DNA of 64,000 nucleotides from Clostridia bacterium (GTDB lineage Bacteria > Bacillota > Clostridia > Lachnospirales > Lachnospiraceae), in NCBI GenBank assembly GCA_910574255.1, contig CAJTAK010000004.1, forward strand, positions 276,077 to 340,076. The letters run 5' to 3'. Both the position numbers and the translations under genes were made by a program. Of the stretch, positions 55,284 to 62,617 are shown piece after piece; position 1 is the stretch's first letter; each line of letters starts with the position of its first letter. The notes below the pieces were generated by a model. It saw only the letters and a list, made by a program, of their open reading frames with translations, had not been told where the DNA came from and did no database searches.

Positions 55284-56726
55284 TTACTGCATTCTCTCCA
55301 GACAGGAGGCCAGAACAGCATTTACCACACCTTCATCCTGGGTAGCTACTGCCTCTATTAGCTCCGCAGACATCCCCGGATCACCGGCTACGCCAATAAC
55401 AACGGTACGCGGCGAGGCATTATAAGTGCTTTTATTCACCTTGGTCACACTTTCTTCCACACCATTTACATACACATGCTTATACAGCTCTGCCTGCACA
55501 CCCCTGTGAGCGCTCTCTGCCACCCGATATCCAATCGGCTGTCCCGGATCTGCTATAATGACTGCGCCGGGATCTGTTGTGCTTAGAGTCTGACTTACAT
55601 ATTTGACTGTGCGGTTGGAAGGACGTGTTTCCTCTCCATAGATGGTAAATGTTATCTGCTTATTGGCAGTAACTCCCTCTATATAAATGGGTGCATCCGA
55701 ATCATTCTTAAATTTAAAATCCTTATATGTTCCTGCAATAGCTGCATCAGCAGAAGGATCCACATAGGTTACAATCATAGAGTGATTCGATCTCTCTACA
55801 ACCTCCAGCTCAGAGAGCAATACTGCATTATACAATGTAGTAGATACCTGACAAATTCCTCCTCCTAAGCTGTCCACTACTTTTCCGTTCAGATAAGAGC
55901 CTGCCATTTCATAGCCATTGGCTGTGGTAAAAGGGCTTACCACTTCATAGGTAGAAAAAGTATCTCCCGGATACAGAACCGTTCCATTGATCAACCGGGC
56001 TCCATTGGACACATTCTGGCTTCTGCTGGGGCCTGAGGTAGAATAGCTGGTAGTAAAGGTTCCAAGTACATCTTTTACACGGCTCAGTTCTTCTCTGCTG
56101 CCTCTGGGATAGTCTGTCTCCACAGGAAGCGTAATTCTGCCGTTTTCTTTGTCCCAGTCATTCTCAATATAATCCTGTATTGCCTGTATGGAGCCTTCTA
56201 CATCCAGCTTTGTACCTGTATTTCCATCCACAATTTGAAATGTACCGTTTTCCCGTTTTAAGGTTGCATCCTTAGCCTCAGAATCAAACTTAACACATTC
56301 TGTTGACACAAAATCCCTTATCAGATCAGAATCCAGCATCCAATTTAATTCATATACCTTATTTTCATGCTCCAAATCCTTGCGCTCTTTGTAGCGCTTA
56401 ATCACATTGCCAGTCTTGCCAAGCTGAGCAGCCTCCTCAATGACGTTCAGATTTGTACATCCCAAACCCAGATCTCCTAATGTTACTTCCACCTGTTCAT
56501 CAAAAATCTCCAAGGTCAGTGTTTCGTCTCCTAATCTGTTTATGTAAGCTGCCAGCTCTGCTTCTGCCTCTGCCTCTGTCATACCAGACAGATCAACCTC
56601 ATCTGCAAAGACACCACTGTGAATCGTGGGATCCTCTTTCTCTTTTGCCAGAGCTTCCATGCTTCCCATACCGGCAACAGCCAGTATAAATGCAAAAAGA
56701 AACCCATAACCTGCAAATCTTTTCAT
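55284..56726 (-). CDS. VanW-family cell-surface protein
   Basis: 480 residues. Signal peptide (cleavage near residue 27), a PG_binding_4-type domain (about 35-240), a VanW domain (about 225-350: NGARLINGTVLYPGDTFS, GGGICQVSTTLYNAVL, RSNHSMIVTYVDPSADAAI) and a G5-like C-terminal region. Resembles Bacillus YoaR. Presumed peptidoglycan-binding; not evidence for vancomycin resistance. Confidence 0.92.
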   Translation of the reverse strand: MKRFAGYGFLFAFILAVAGMGSMEALAKEKEDPTIHSGVFADEVDLSGMTEAEAEAELAAYINRLGDETLTLEIFDEQVEVTLGDLGLGCTNLNVIEEAAQLGKTGNVIKRYKERKDLEHENKVYELNWMLDSDLIRDFVSTECVKFDSEAKDATLKRENGTFQIVDGNTGTKLDVEGSIQAIQDYIENDWDKENGRITLPVETDYPRGSREELSRVKDVLGTFTTSYSTSGPSRSQNVSNGARLINGTVLYPGDTFSTYEVVSPFTTANGYEMAGSYLNGKVVDSLGGGICQVSTTLYNAVLLSELEVVERSNHSMIVTYVDPSADAAIAGTYKDFKFKNDSDAPIYIEGVTANKQITFTIYGEETRPSNRTVKYVSQTLSTTDPGAVIIADPGQPIGYRVAESAHRGVQAELYKHVYVNGVEESVTKVNKSTYNASPRTVVIGVAGDPGMSAELIEAVATQDEGVVNAVLASCLERMQ

Positions 56727-56762
56727 TTCCTTTTCCTCTTTTCTGATTTCAAATTGCTTCCC

Positions 56763-56864
56763 CTAAAGTGCATAGCTCAAAAGGGGAACAATCATTGCCA
56801 CAACTACAATTACGATGATCACGGTAGAAATGATCTTTCTCGTCTTTTTACTGTACCAATTCAT
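56763..56864 (-). CDS. 33-residue single-pass membrane peptide
   Basis: Starts at ATG 56862-56864, overlapping the stop of the exonuclease gene (ATGA), with GGGAGGATTCAAAG upstream. Sequence begins MNWYSKKTRKIISTVIIVIV: a Lys/Arg-rich cytoplasmic N-terminus followed by a strongly hydrophobic helix to the end (SYAL). The ribosome site, coupling and perfect membrane topology support a real small protein. Function unknown. Confidence 0.7.
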   Translation of the reverse strand: MNWYSKKTRKIISTVIIVIVVVAMIVPLLSYAL

Positions 56865-57574
56865 CTTTGAATCCTCCCATATTCCAGAATAATTCGGTCA
56901 ATGATCCGTGATGCTTCATTCTTAGTGAGGCTATCTACAGACTCCTCCAATGCTATTTTATGATATTTTATCAGATCATTCAAGTACCCTTTTTGCGCAG
57001 GAGTAATAGGTCCCCGCTTTCTCCCTTTGTAAATGAGCATTTTTGGAGCAAAAAGCTCCTCTGGGCTATCAGGAAACTGTTCTCCCATTCGATGATACAA
57101 TTCCATAGCAGCCAGCGCATCAAAGGCTGCCCTGTGAGCCTTCTCCGGCTGAATCTGGTAATAGCTGCAGAGAGCCTGGAGGCCTCTGTGCTCCATCTCC
57201 GGAAACAGAACTCTTGCAATTTTGAGAGTATCGATTCCTTCTTTTTCAAATGGTAAATTCAGATTGATGGCATTCTGTTTTACAAAGCTGTAATCAAACA
57301 GAATGTTATGCCCCAATAAGGGCAAATCTTCACAGAATTCCACGAGCTCTGTTACCGCTGTCCGGGTATCCAGCCCTTCTGCTGCCATCTCATCTGTTAT
57401 GCCAGTCAATTCTTCTATCCGCTTTTCGATTTTTCTGCCCGGATTTACCAGTGTCTCATAAATTTCTTCCACCTGCCCGCCAATCACCTTTACGGCTCCT
57501 ATCTCCAGGATTCGATCCATAGATGGATTAAGTCCTGTGGTTTCCAGATCCAGGGCAATATAGGTATCTATCAT
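56861..57574 (-). CDS. DnaQ-like 3'-5' exonuclease
   Basis: DEDDh exonuclease, 237 residues, like the epsilon proofreading subunit. Motif I ALDLETTG, motif II LLGHNILFDYSF, motif III HRAAFDALAAMELY; a C-terminal extension PITPAQKGYLNDLIKYHKI follows. Start placed at ATG 57572-57574, nine bases after GAGGA; ATG 57578-57580 is too close to it. It could be a DNA repair or RNA exonuclease. Confidence 0.92.
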   Translation of the reverse strand: MIDTYIALDLETTGLNPSMDRILEIGAVKVIGGQVEEIYETLVNPGRKIEKRIEELTGITDEMAAEGLDTRTAVTELVEFCEDLPLLGHNILFDYSFVKQNAINLNLPFEKEGIDTLKIARVLFPEMEHRGLQALCSYYQIQPEKAHRAAFDALAAMELYHRMGEQFPDSPEELFAPKMLIYKGRKRGPITPAQKGYLNDLIKYHKIALEESVDSLTKNEASRIIDRIILEYGRIQR

Positions 57575-57588
57575 ATTCATACTTCCTC

Positions 57589-59301
57589 TTATGCTTCTTT
57601 CCATTGTGTTATAGATGCATCATGTGTCAGGGGATCTCTTGCTTCATAGTCAAAAATCAAATACACCGGCATCTCCCCCCATGTAAGCAATGCTTCCACA
57701 TGCTTTTGTTTTCCTGTCTGACTCAAAATCTGCCTGATTTTTGTCTGATAAGGACTTTGATCGGATGCAAATGCCGGACGGCTTTTTACCTTTTCCCTTC
57801 CATACAGATCTATGGTTAAAAGCTCTCTGTATCGATCTTCCTCCTTTGAACAGATCTCTCGAATAAATTCCAGCAGAATCTCATACCTTTGAAGCCGGGA
57901 ATGGTTTCTCCCATTTAACCCCTTCCTTTCATAAAAATCCGCCAGCTGTTGGAAAAAATAAAAGGGTGACGGAGCTGTCTTAAGCAGCTTCTCCAATGTA
58001 TGCCGGAATTGATGACTATTATAATAGATTTCCACCATTTCTTCAATTGCCTTTAACTGTAAAATGTCTGAAAAGGAAAGCCAGTTCGTATACAGTACCT
58101 CATAGGGCGGCTTATCTTTACAGACTATCCCATATTGCTCTGCTTCCCGATACATGGGAGAGCCTTGCAAAACCTTAAGGAAACCAAGCTGCAGCTGCTC
58201 CGGTTTCATGGCAAATACTTCATCAAAGGAATGGGCAAAGCTTACATAATCCTCATAAGGCAGCCCTGCGATCAAATCCAGGTGTTGGTGAATGTTCCCC
58301 ATCCTATGAATTCTTGCCACATTAGCCCTTACTTTTTCCAAATCCATTCTGCGATGAATGGCATCAATAGTTTTAACGTTTACGGACTGTACACCAACTT
58401 CCAACTGAATCAGCCCGGGACGCATCTGAGCCATCAGTTCCATTTCTTCCTCATTTAACAAATCTGCAGCTATTTCAAAATGAAAATTTGTCACCCCATT
58501 ATCATGCTCTAAAAGATAGCGCCAAATAGCAAAAGCATGACTGTGACTGCAGTTAAAGGTTCTATCCACAAACTTTACCTGCAAAACTTTGGCATCCAAA
58601 AAGTATTGAAGTTCTCTGAATACAAGCTTTAAATCCCGAAAACGAACCTGCTTGTCAATGGAAGAAAGACAGTAACTGCAGGCAAATGGACATCCCCTGC
58701 TGGATTCATAATAAATGATTCTATGAGCAAAGTCCATAAACCCTGTGTATGGAAAAGGCAGTGTATCCATATCAAGGGGTTTTCCCTGATTATTGCTGAA
58801 AATATCATCTTTATCTTCTTGAGTTTCTTCATTTCTGTATTTTTCTGATTTTTTTAATTCCATTGCTGACTTACGAAAAACAGCTCCCGGGATCTCTTTC
58901 CATCTCTTAGTCTTTCTCACATAACATTCTGCCAGAAGCCGAAAGCTTTCCTCTCCTTCTCCAGTTAGAATCCCTGCCACTTCAGTATATTCTTTCAAAA
59001 TCTCCAAAGGGCAGAAAGATACCTCCGGCCCTCCCAGCCAGATAGGCGTTTCGGGCAATACCTTTGCACACTCCCGAACCAGCTCCTTCACTTGTTCAAT
59101 ATTCCAAATATAGCAGGAAAACAACAGAACCTCCGGTTTTTTTCTATAAATCTCACTTAGGATTTCTTCTGTTCTATGATTAATCGTAAATTCCGCCAGC
59201 TCCACATGAGAAGAATATTCTCCGGCAGAAGCTTTCAGACTATAAACCGCCAGATTAGAATGGATATATTTTGCATTGATAGCAGTCAATAAAATTTGCA
59301 T
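57589..59301 (-). CDS. B12-binding-domain radical SAM protein (DUF4080 type)
   Basis: 570 residues. N-terminal cobalamin-binding-like domain (about 1-135; INAKYIHSNLAVYSL, WLGGPEVSF), radical SAM core with the cluster motif CPFACSYC near residue 208 and GVQSVN further on, then a C-terminal DUF4080-like domain. This group is widespread in anaerobes and its substrate is not known. Ends 9-15 bp from the exonuclease start, so probably co-transcribed. Confidence 0.9.
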   Translation of the reverse strand: MQILLTAINAKYIHSNLAVYSLKASAGEYSSHVELAEFTINHRTEEILSEIYRKKPEVLLFSCYIWNIEQVKELVRECAKVLPETPIWLGGPEVSFCPLEILKEYTEVAGILTGEGEESFRLLAECYVRKTKRWKEIPGAVFRKSAMELKKSEKYRNEETQEDKDDIFSNNQGKPLDMDTLPFPYTGFMDFAHRIIYYESSRGCPFACSYCLSSIDKQVRFRDLKLVFRELQYFLDAKVLQVKFVDRTFNCSHSHAFAIWRYLLEHDNGVTNFHFEIAADLLNEEEMELMAQMRPGLIQLEVGVQSVNVKTIDAIHRRMDLEKVRANVARIHRMGNIHQHLDLIAGLPYEDYVSFAHSFDEVFAMKPEQLQLGFLKVLQGSPMYREAEQYGIVCKDKPPYEVLYTNWLSFSDILQLKAIEEMVEIYYNSHQFRHTLEKLLKTAPSPFYFFQQLADFYERKGLNGRNHSRLQRYEILLEFIREICSKEEDRYRELLTIDLYGREKVKSRPAFASDQSPYQTKIRQILSQTGKQKHVEALLTWGEMPVYLIFDYEARDPLTHDASITQWKEA

Positions 59302-59355
59302 ATTTCACCTTTGCAGCCCAATTCACAATTGATTTTTCTATTCTTGCCAGTAAAC

Positions 59356-59389
59356 CAAAAAGGAATTACTGCCTTTGCAATAACTCCTT
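59356..59389 (-). terminator. Terminator of the SRP RNA transcript
   Basis: Minus strand: stem AAGGAGTTATTGC/GCAGTAATTCCTT (13 bp, two G-U), 4-base loop, then TTTTT. Confidence 0.88.
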
Positions 59390-59459
59390 AATCAACACAT
59401 GATTTGTGCTCCTAAACTTTATTATAATCCGCACATCCTGCTTTGAACCAGAAACAACA

Positions 59460-59710
59460 CCAGTTACCTCTGCAGCCGGCTCAGCCCAGGCAGCCTTGCG
59501 GCACACAGAAGGTTCTGCTTAGAGCTGCTTCATTCCTGACCTGACTCGGTTCACAGATTCCTGTTGCGCAAGACCCAGACGTCAATGCTGCTTACAAAGG
59601 GCTGTATGCTATTTCAAAGCCCGAGGCAGGATATCACCCCCACTGTAGCGGATTGTGGGTACAGGGCACCGCTAACTCCCCGGCTGTGCGGAAATCTTAG
59701 ACAATTTCAG
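59460..59710 (-). ncRNA. ffs: Signal recognition particle RNA, large (Alu-containing) type
   Basis: Minus-strand RNA like Bacillus subtilis scRNA. The Alu part reads GGGGAGTTAGCGGTGCCCTG and continues with a CAATCCGCT block; next comes GTCTGGGTCTTGCGCAAC, then the S-domain apex GTCAGGTCAGGAATGAAGC with GGAA tetraloop at 59533-59536, and GTGCCGCAAGGCTGCCTGGG. The ends pair through CAGCCGG/CCGGCTG (3' side at 59473-59479). Ends are approximate. No protein gene lies in 59302-59789. Binds Ffh to target membrane proteins. Confidence 0.93.
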
Positions 59711-59716
59711 AATTTT

Positions 59717-59745
59717 AGTATAGCGGTTATCCTTCCATTTGTCAA
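59717..59745 (-). promoter_or_regulatory. Promoter of the SRP RNA
   Basis: Minus strand: perfect TTGACA (59740-59745), 17 bp, TATACT (59717-59722). Expected start near 59710. Very strong, as usual for a stable RNA. Confidence 0.88.
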
Positions 59746-59789
59746 TGAAAAAATCCTTTGCTGTCAAAGCTCCATATCTTAATATACTT

Positions 59790-60968
59790 TTAATGATGGA
59801 ACAACCGTATTCCCGTAAAGGCCATCACCATTCCATATCTATCACAGGCTTCAATTACCAAATCATCCCGAACAGATCCTCCTGGCTGTGCAATATATTT
59901 TACACCACTTTTCTTTGCCCGTTCAATGTTATCACTGAATGGGAAAAATGCATCTGATCCTACGGTTACATCTGCCATTTGATTAAGCCATGCACGCTTT
60001 TCTTCTTCTGTGAATACTTCAGGCTTCACCTTGAAGATTTTCTGCCATGCACCCTCTGCAAGTACATCCATATACTCATTTCCAATATAGACATCTATTG
60101 CATTATCTCTGTCTGCCCGGCCGATTCCGTCTATAAACTGAAGTCCCAATACCTTGGGGCTTTGACGCAGAAACCAGTTATCTGCTTTCTGGCCTGCCAA
60201 TCTGGTACAGTGTACCCTGGACTGCTGACCTGCACCAATTCCGATAGCCTGCCCGCCCTTGACAAAGCATACAGAATTGGATTGTGTATACTTTAAGGTA
60301 ATGAGAGAAATCTTCAGATCCATTTTTGCTGCATCTGTCAATTCCTGATTCTTAGTCACAATTTTGGAAAGAAGTTCATTATTGATAGGCAGCTCCTGAC
60401 GGCCCTGCTCAAAGGTAATTCCATAGACCTCCTTATGCTCCAGTGGCGCCGGACGATAGGAAGGATCAATCTGAATTACATTATAGTTTCCTTTTTTCTT
60501 TCCTTTTAAGATTTCCAAAGCTTCCTCTGTATATCCCGGCGCAATAACGCCGTCAGAAACTTCCCTTTTGATGATGGAAGCTGTATCCTTGTCACACACA
60601 TCCGACAAGGCAATAAAATCTCCAAAGGAAGACATGCGATCTGCGCCTCTGGCTCTGGCATAAGCACAGGCCAAAGGTGAAAGCTCCCCCATATCATCTA
60701 CCCAGTAAATTTTCTTTAAAGTGTCATCCAAAGGAAGCCCTACGGCTGCCCCTGCCGGGGATACATGCTTAAAGGACGTTGCTGCCGGAAGTCCGGTGGC
60801 CTCCTTAAGCTCCTTTACAAGCTGCCAGCCATTAAAAGCATCCAAAAAATTGATATAGCCCGGCTTTCCAAAAAGGACGGTGATGGGAAGTTCCTCACCA
60901 TTTGCCACATAGATTTTAGAGGGCTTTTGATTGGGGTTGCACCCATATTTTAACTCTAATTCTTTCAT
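59790..60968 (-). CDS. purH: AICAR formyltransferase (stand-alone PurH domain)
   Basis: Formylates AICAR (ZMP) with 10-formyl-tetrahydrofolate in the ninth step of purine synthesis. 392 residues, containing only the transformylase part of PurH: LKYGCNPNQKPSKIY, TSFKHVSPAGAAVG (catalytic Lys-His), YTQSNSVCFVKGGQAIGIGAGQQSR and SDAFFPFSDNIERA. The cyclohydrolase step is supplied by the next gene. ATG 60966-60968 has AAAGGA upstream. Confidence 0.95.
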   Translation of the reverse strand: MKELELKYGCNPNQKPSKIYVANGEELPITVLFGKPGYINFLDAFNGWQLVKELKEATGLPAATSFKHVSPAGAAVGLPLDDTLKKIYWVDDMGELSPLACAYARARGADRMSSFGDFIALSDVCDKDTASIIKREVSDGVIAPGYTEEALEILKGKKKGNYNVIQIDPSYRPAPLEHKEVYGITFEQGRQELPINNELLSKIVTKNQELTDAAKMDLKISLITLKYTQSNSVCFVKGGQAIGIGAGQQSRVHCTRLAGQKADNWFLRQSPKVLGLQFIDGIGRADRDNAIDVYIGNEYMDVLAEGAWQKIFKVKPEVFTEEEKRAWLNQMADVTVGSDAFFPFSDNIERAKKSGVKYIAQPGGSVRDDLVIEACDRYGMVMAFTGIRLFHH

Positions 60969-60996
60969 ATATAATCCTTTCTCCTGTTCTGGCCTT

Positions 60997-61710
60997 TTAC
61001 TCATTCTTATTTACTATTTTTGTCTCACATTTTCCTGTTTCAATATCAATATACCGCACAAAGAGAGACACTTTATTTTCATCATTGAGATTTAACCACA
61101 GCATATTCGTAAACTTTTCCATATCACTTGGTATAGCTACCAGCTTCGGCTCTCCCACAAAACTCGGCAAAGGATCTCCGTCACACTGATAGGTATGGAT
61201 AAAATGTCCTTCTCCTGCCGGGCAGTTTTCATAAGAAAAGGTATATCGATTACAAGAAGACGGATCCCCATTATTACTCTTTAAGATAGACATGGAATAA
61301 CTGAATGTTCCATTTTCAATCTCCAAAATTCCGGAAATCCGCGGTGTATAATTAGGTACGTCCGGTTCAAATTCCCGGGTGCGCAGAGCCTGCTCAAAGG
61401 TCAGTCCTTTTCCCATGAGTTCATAAACTGTGTCCGTCTGATCCCCGTTGGTTACAATGGTCTTATTCCCCAGAACCCGTACTGGCGCATAAATTATGAG
61501 ACTTGGATCTGTAAGCTTAGAGGGATCATAGGCTTCTGTTCGTATTCCATCCTCCTCTTCTGCAAATATTCTGTTTCTGCTGTTCTCACTTCTGCCCATA
61601 ATGAAATAAGCAGTCACTGCTTTTTTGCCATCCTCGGATTTTCCAATGACAATTCCCCGTCCCGGATAGGAATTTTCCCTAAGTTCCTGTGCCAGTGAAA
61701 TCATTTCCAT
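60997..61710 (-). CDS. purO: IMP cyclohydrolase, PurO type
   Basis: Closes the ring of FAICAR to IMP, last step of purine synthesis. 237 residues. Contains NSYPGRGIVIG, FIMGRSENSRNRIF, LTDPSLIIYAPVRVLGN and FEPDVPNYTPRISGIL, the IMP_cyclohyd pattern first known from archaea. ATG 61708-61710 follows GAGAGGAGAAAAGAC. Sits directly behind a ZTP riboswitch and 28 bp before the AICAR formyltransferase gene. Confidence 0.92.
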   Translation of the reverse strand: MEMISLAQELRENSYPGRGIVIGKSEDGKKAVTAYFIMGRSENSRNRIFAEEEDGIRTEAYDPSKLTDPSLIIYAPVRVLGNKTIVTNGDQTDTVYELMGKGLTFEQALRTREFEPDVPNYTPRISGILEIENGTFSYSMSILKSNNGDPSSCNRYTFSYENCPAGEGHFIHTYQCDGDPLPSFVGEPKLVAIPSDMEKFTNMLWLNLNDENKVSLFVRYIDIETGKCETKIVNKNE

Positions 61711-61763
61711 GTCTTTTCTCCTCTCTTGTCTTTTTTCAAATAGTTTCGGTAAATCTTCCATAA

Positions 61764-61866
61764 AATAGAAAAAAGCCGCAATCTAAGCTACACATGTGCC
61801 CAGACGGTCGGCTTTCCAATCCTTATACTCCCTGTGGTTCCTTCCACTTCCGTCAGTCGTATAATT
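61764..61866 (-). promoter_or_regulatory. ZTP (pfl) riboswitch with terminator
   Basis: Minus-strand leader of purO-purH. The pieces of the ZTP aptamer are visible: CGACTGACGGAAGTGGAAGG, then ACCACAGGGAG, a linker, and the hallmark CCGACCGTCTGGGCA. The 3' part can instead pair AAAGCCG (61809-61815 on the plus strand as CGGCTTT) with CGGCTTT (61772-61778), followed by TTTTTTCTATTTT, forming a terminator. Binding of ZMP/ZTP, the substrate of the formyltransferase, would prevent termination. Confidence 0.92.
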
Positions 61867-61872
61867 AGTTAA

Positions 61873-61901
61873 AACATAGCATTTCTTCCTATGGTTGTCA
61901 A
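61873..61901 (-). promoter_or_regulatory. Promoter of the ZTP riboswitch-purO-purH unit
   Basis: Minus strand: TTGACA (61896-61901), 17 bp, extended -10 TGC-TATGTT (61873-61878). The -35 overlaps the stop codon of plsC. Confidence 0.82.
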
Positions 61902-62617
61902 TTGTTTTTTAGACTGTTTTCTATGGTTTCTACGATCTGTCTTTGTACCAGTTCCGCAATATCCCTGGACTTCATTCCCTGATACTCTTCATAAAAAATA
62001 GGCTTTAGGAAGTGTACTTCTACCGTAACCGGACTGATACTGTTGGTATCAAAGGCCTGATAAGCATTCAGCATGGCTACCGGCACAATGGGACATTTGG
62101 CATTCATGGCGCTTTTGAAGCTTCCGCTCTTAAATTCTCCTACCTCATTTCCCTTTTTAGAACGTGTCCCTTCCGGAAAAATCAGATAGTTTCTCCCTTC
62201 TTTTACCTCCTCCGTCACTGACTGGATAATTTTCAAAGATTGGCGAACATCCTCCCGATCCATAAACTTTGCTTTCAAAATGGCAAAGACTTGCTTTAAA
62301 AACAAAATGTTCTTTACTTCGATCTTAGCTACTACTGAGAAAGGCATGTCGCAGGCTTCAATAATGGACAGCACATCAAACAACCCCTGATGATTAGGAA
62401 AGAAAATAAAACCTTTTTGGGAAGGAATATTCTCTTTTCCATGAACTTCTATCTTTACTCTCCCGCCTTTATTGGCATGAACGGTAATTTTCTTCAACAG
62501 AGCAAATTTCTTATCCACCGGAATTTCATCTGTATGTTTTGCATAGGAGCAGAGCTGATACCACCACCAAGGTACAAAGGGAAGATTATATAATACCATC
62601 AAAATTATTCGTTTCAT
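61898..62617 (-). CDS. plsC: 1-acyl-sn-glycerol-3-phosphate acyltransferase
   Basis: Membrane-bound acyltransferase that makes phosphatidic acid. 239 residues with an N-terminal hydrophobic segment. Acyltransferase motifs: FPNHQGLFD (HX4D type, H and D present), AKIEVKNILFLKQ, and FPEGTRSKKGNEVGEFKSG. Its start overlaps the stop of the upstream membrane protein gene (ATGA). Confidence 0.95.
   Translation of the reverse strand: MKRIILMVLYNLPFVPWWWYQLCSYAKHTDEIPVDKKFALLKKITVHANKGGRVKIEVHGKENIPSQKGFIFFPNHQGLFDVLSIIEACDMPFSVVAKIEVKNILFLKQVFAILKAKFMDREDVRQSLKIIQSVTEEVKEGRNYLIFPEGTRSKKGNEVGEFKSGSFKSAMNAKCPIVPVAMLNAYQAFDTNSISPVTVEVHFLKPIFYEEYQGMKSRDIAELVQRQIVETIENSLKNN

Noticed and set aside
55284..56726. 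VanW protein as a glycopeptide resistance gene
   Set aside because: No vanH/A/X/S/R genes are nearby; VanW-domain proteins are common surface proteins in Firmicutes.
59564..59957. Plus-strand frames over the SRP RNA
   Set aside because: Antisense to a structured RNA, with no protein family likeness or promoter.
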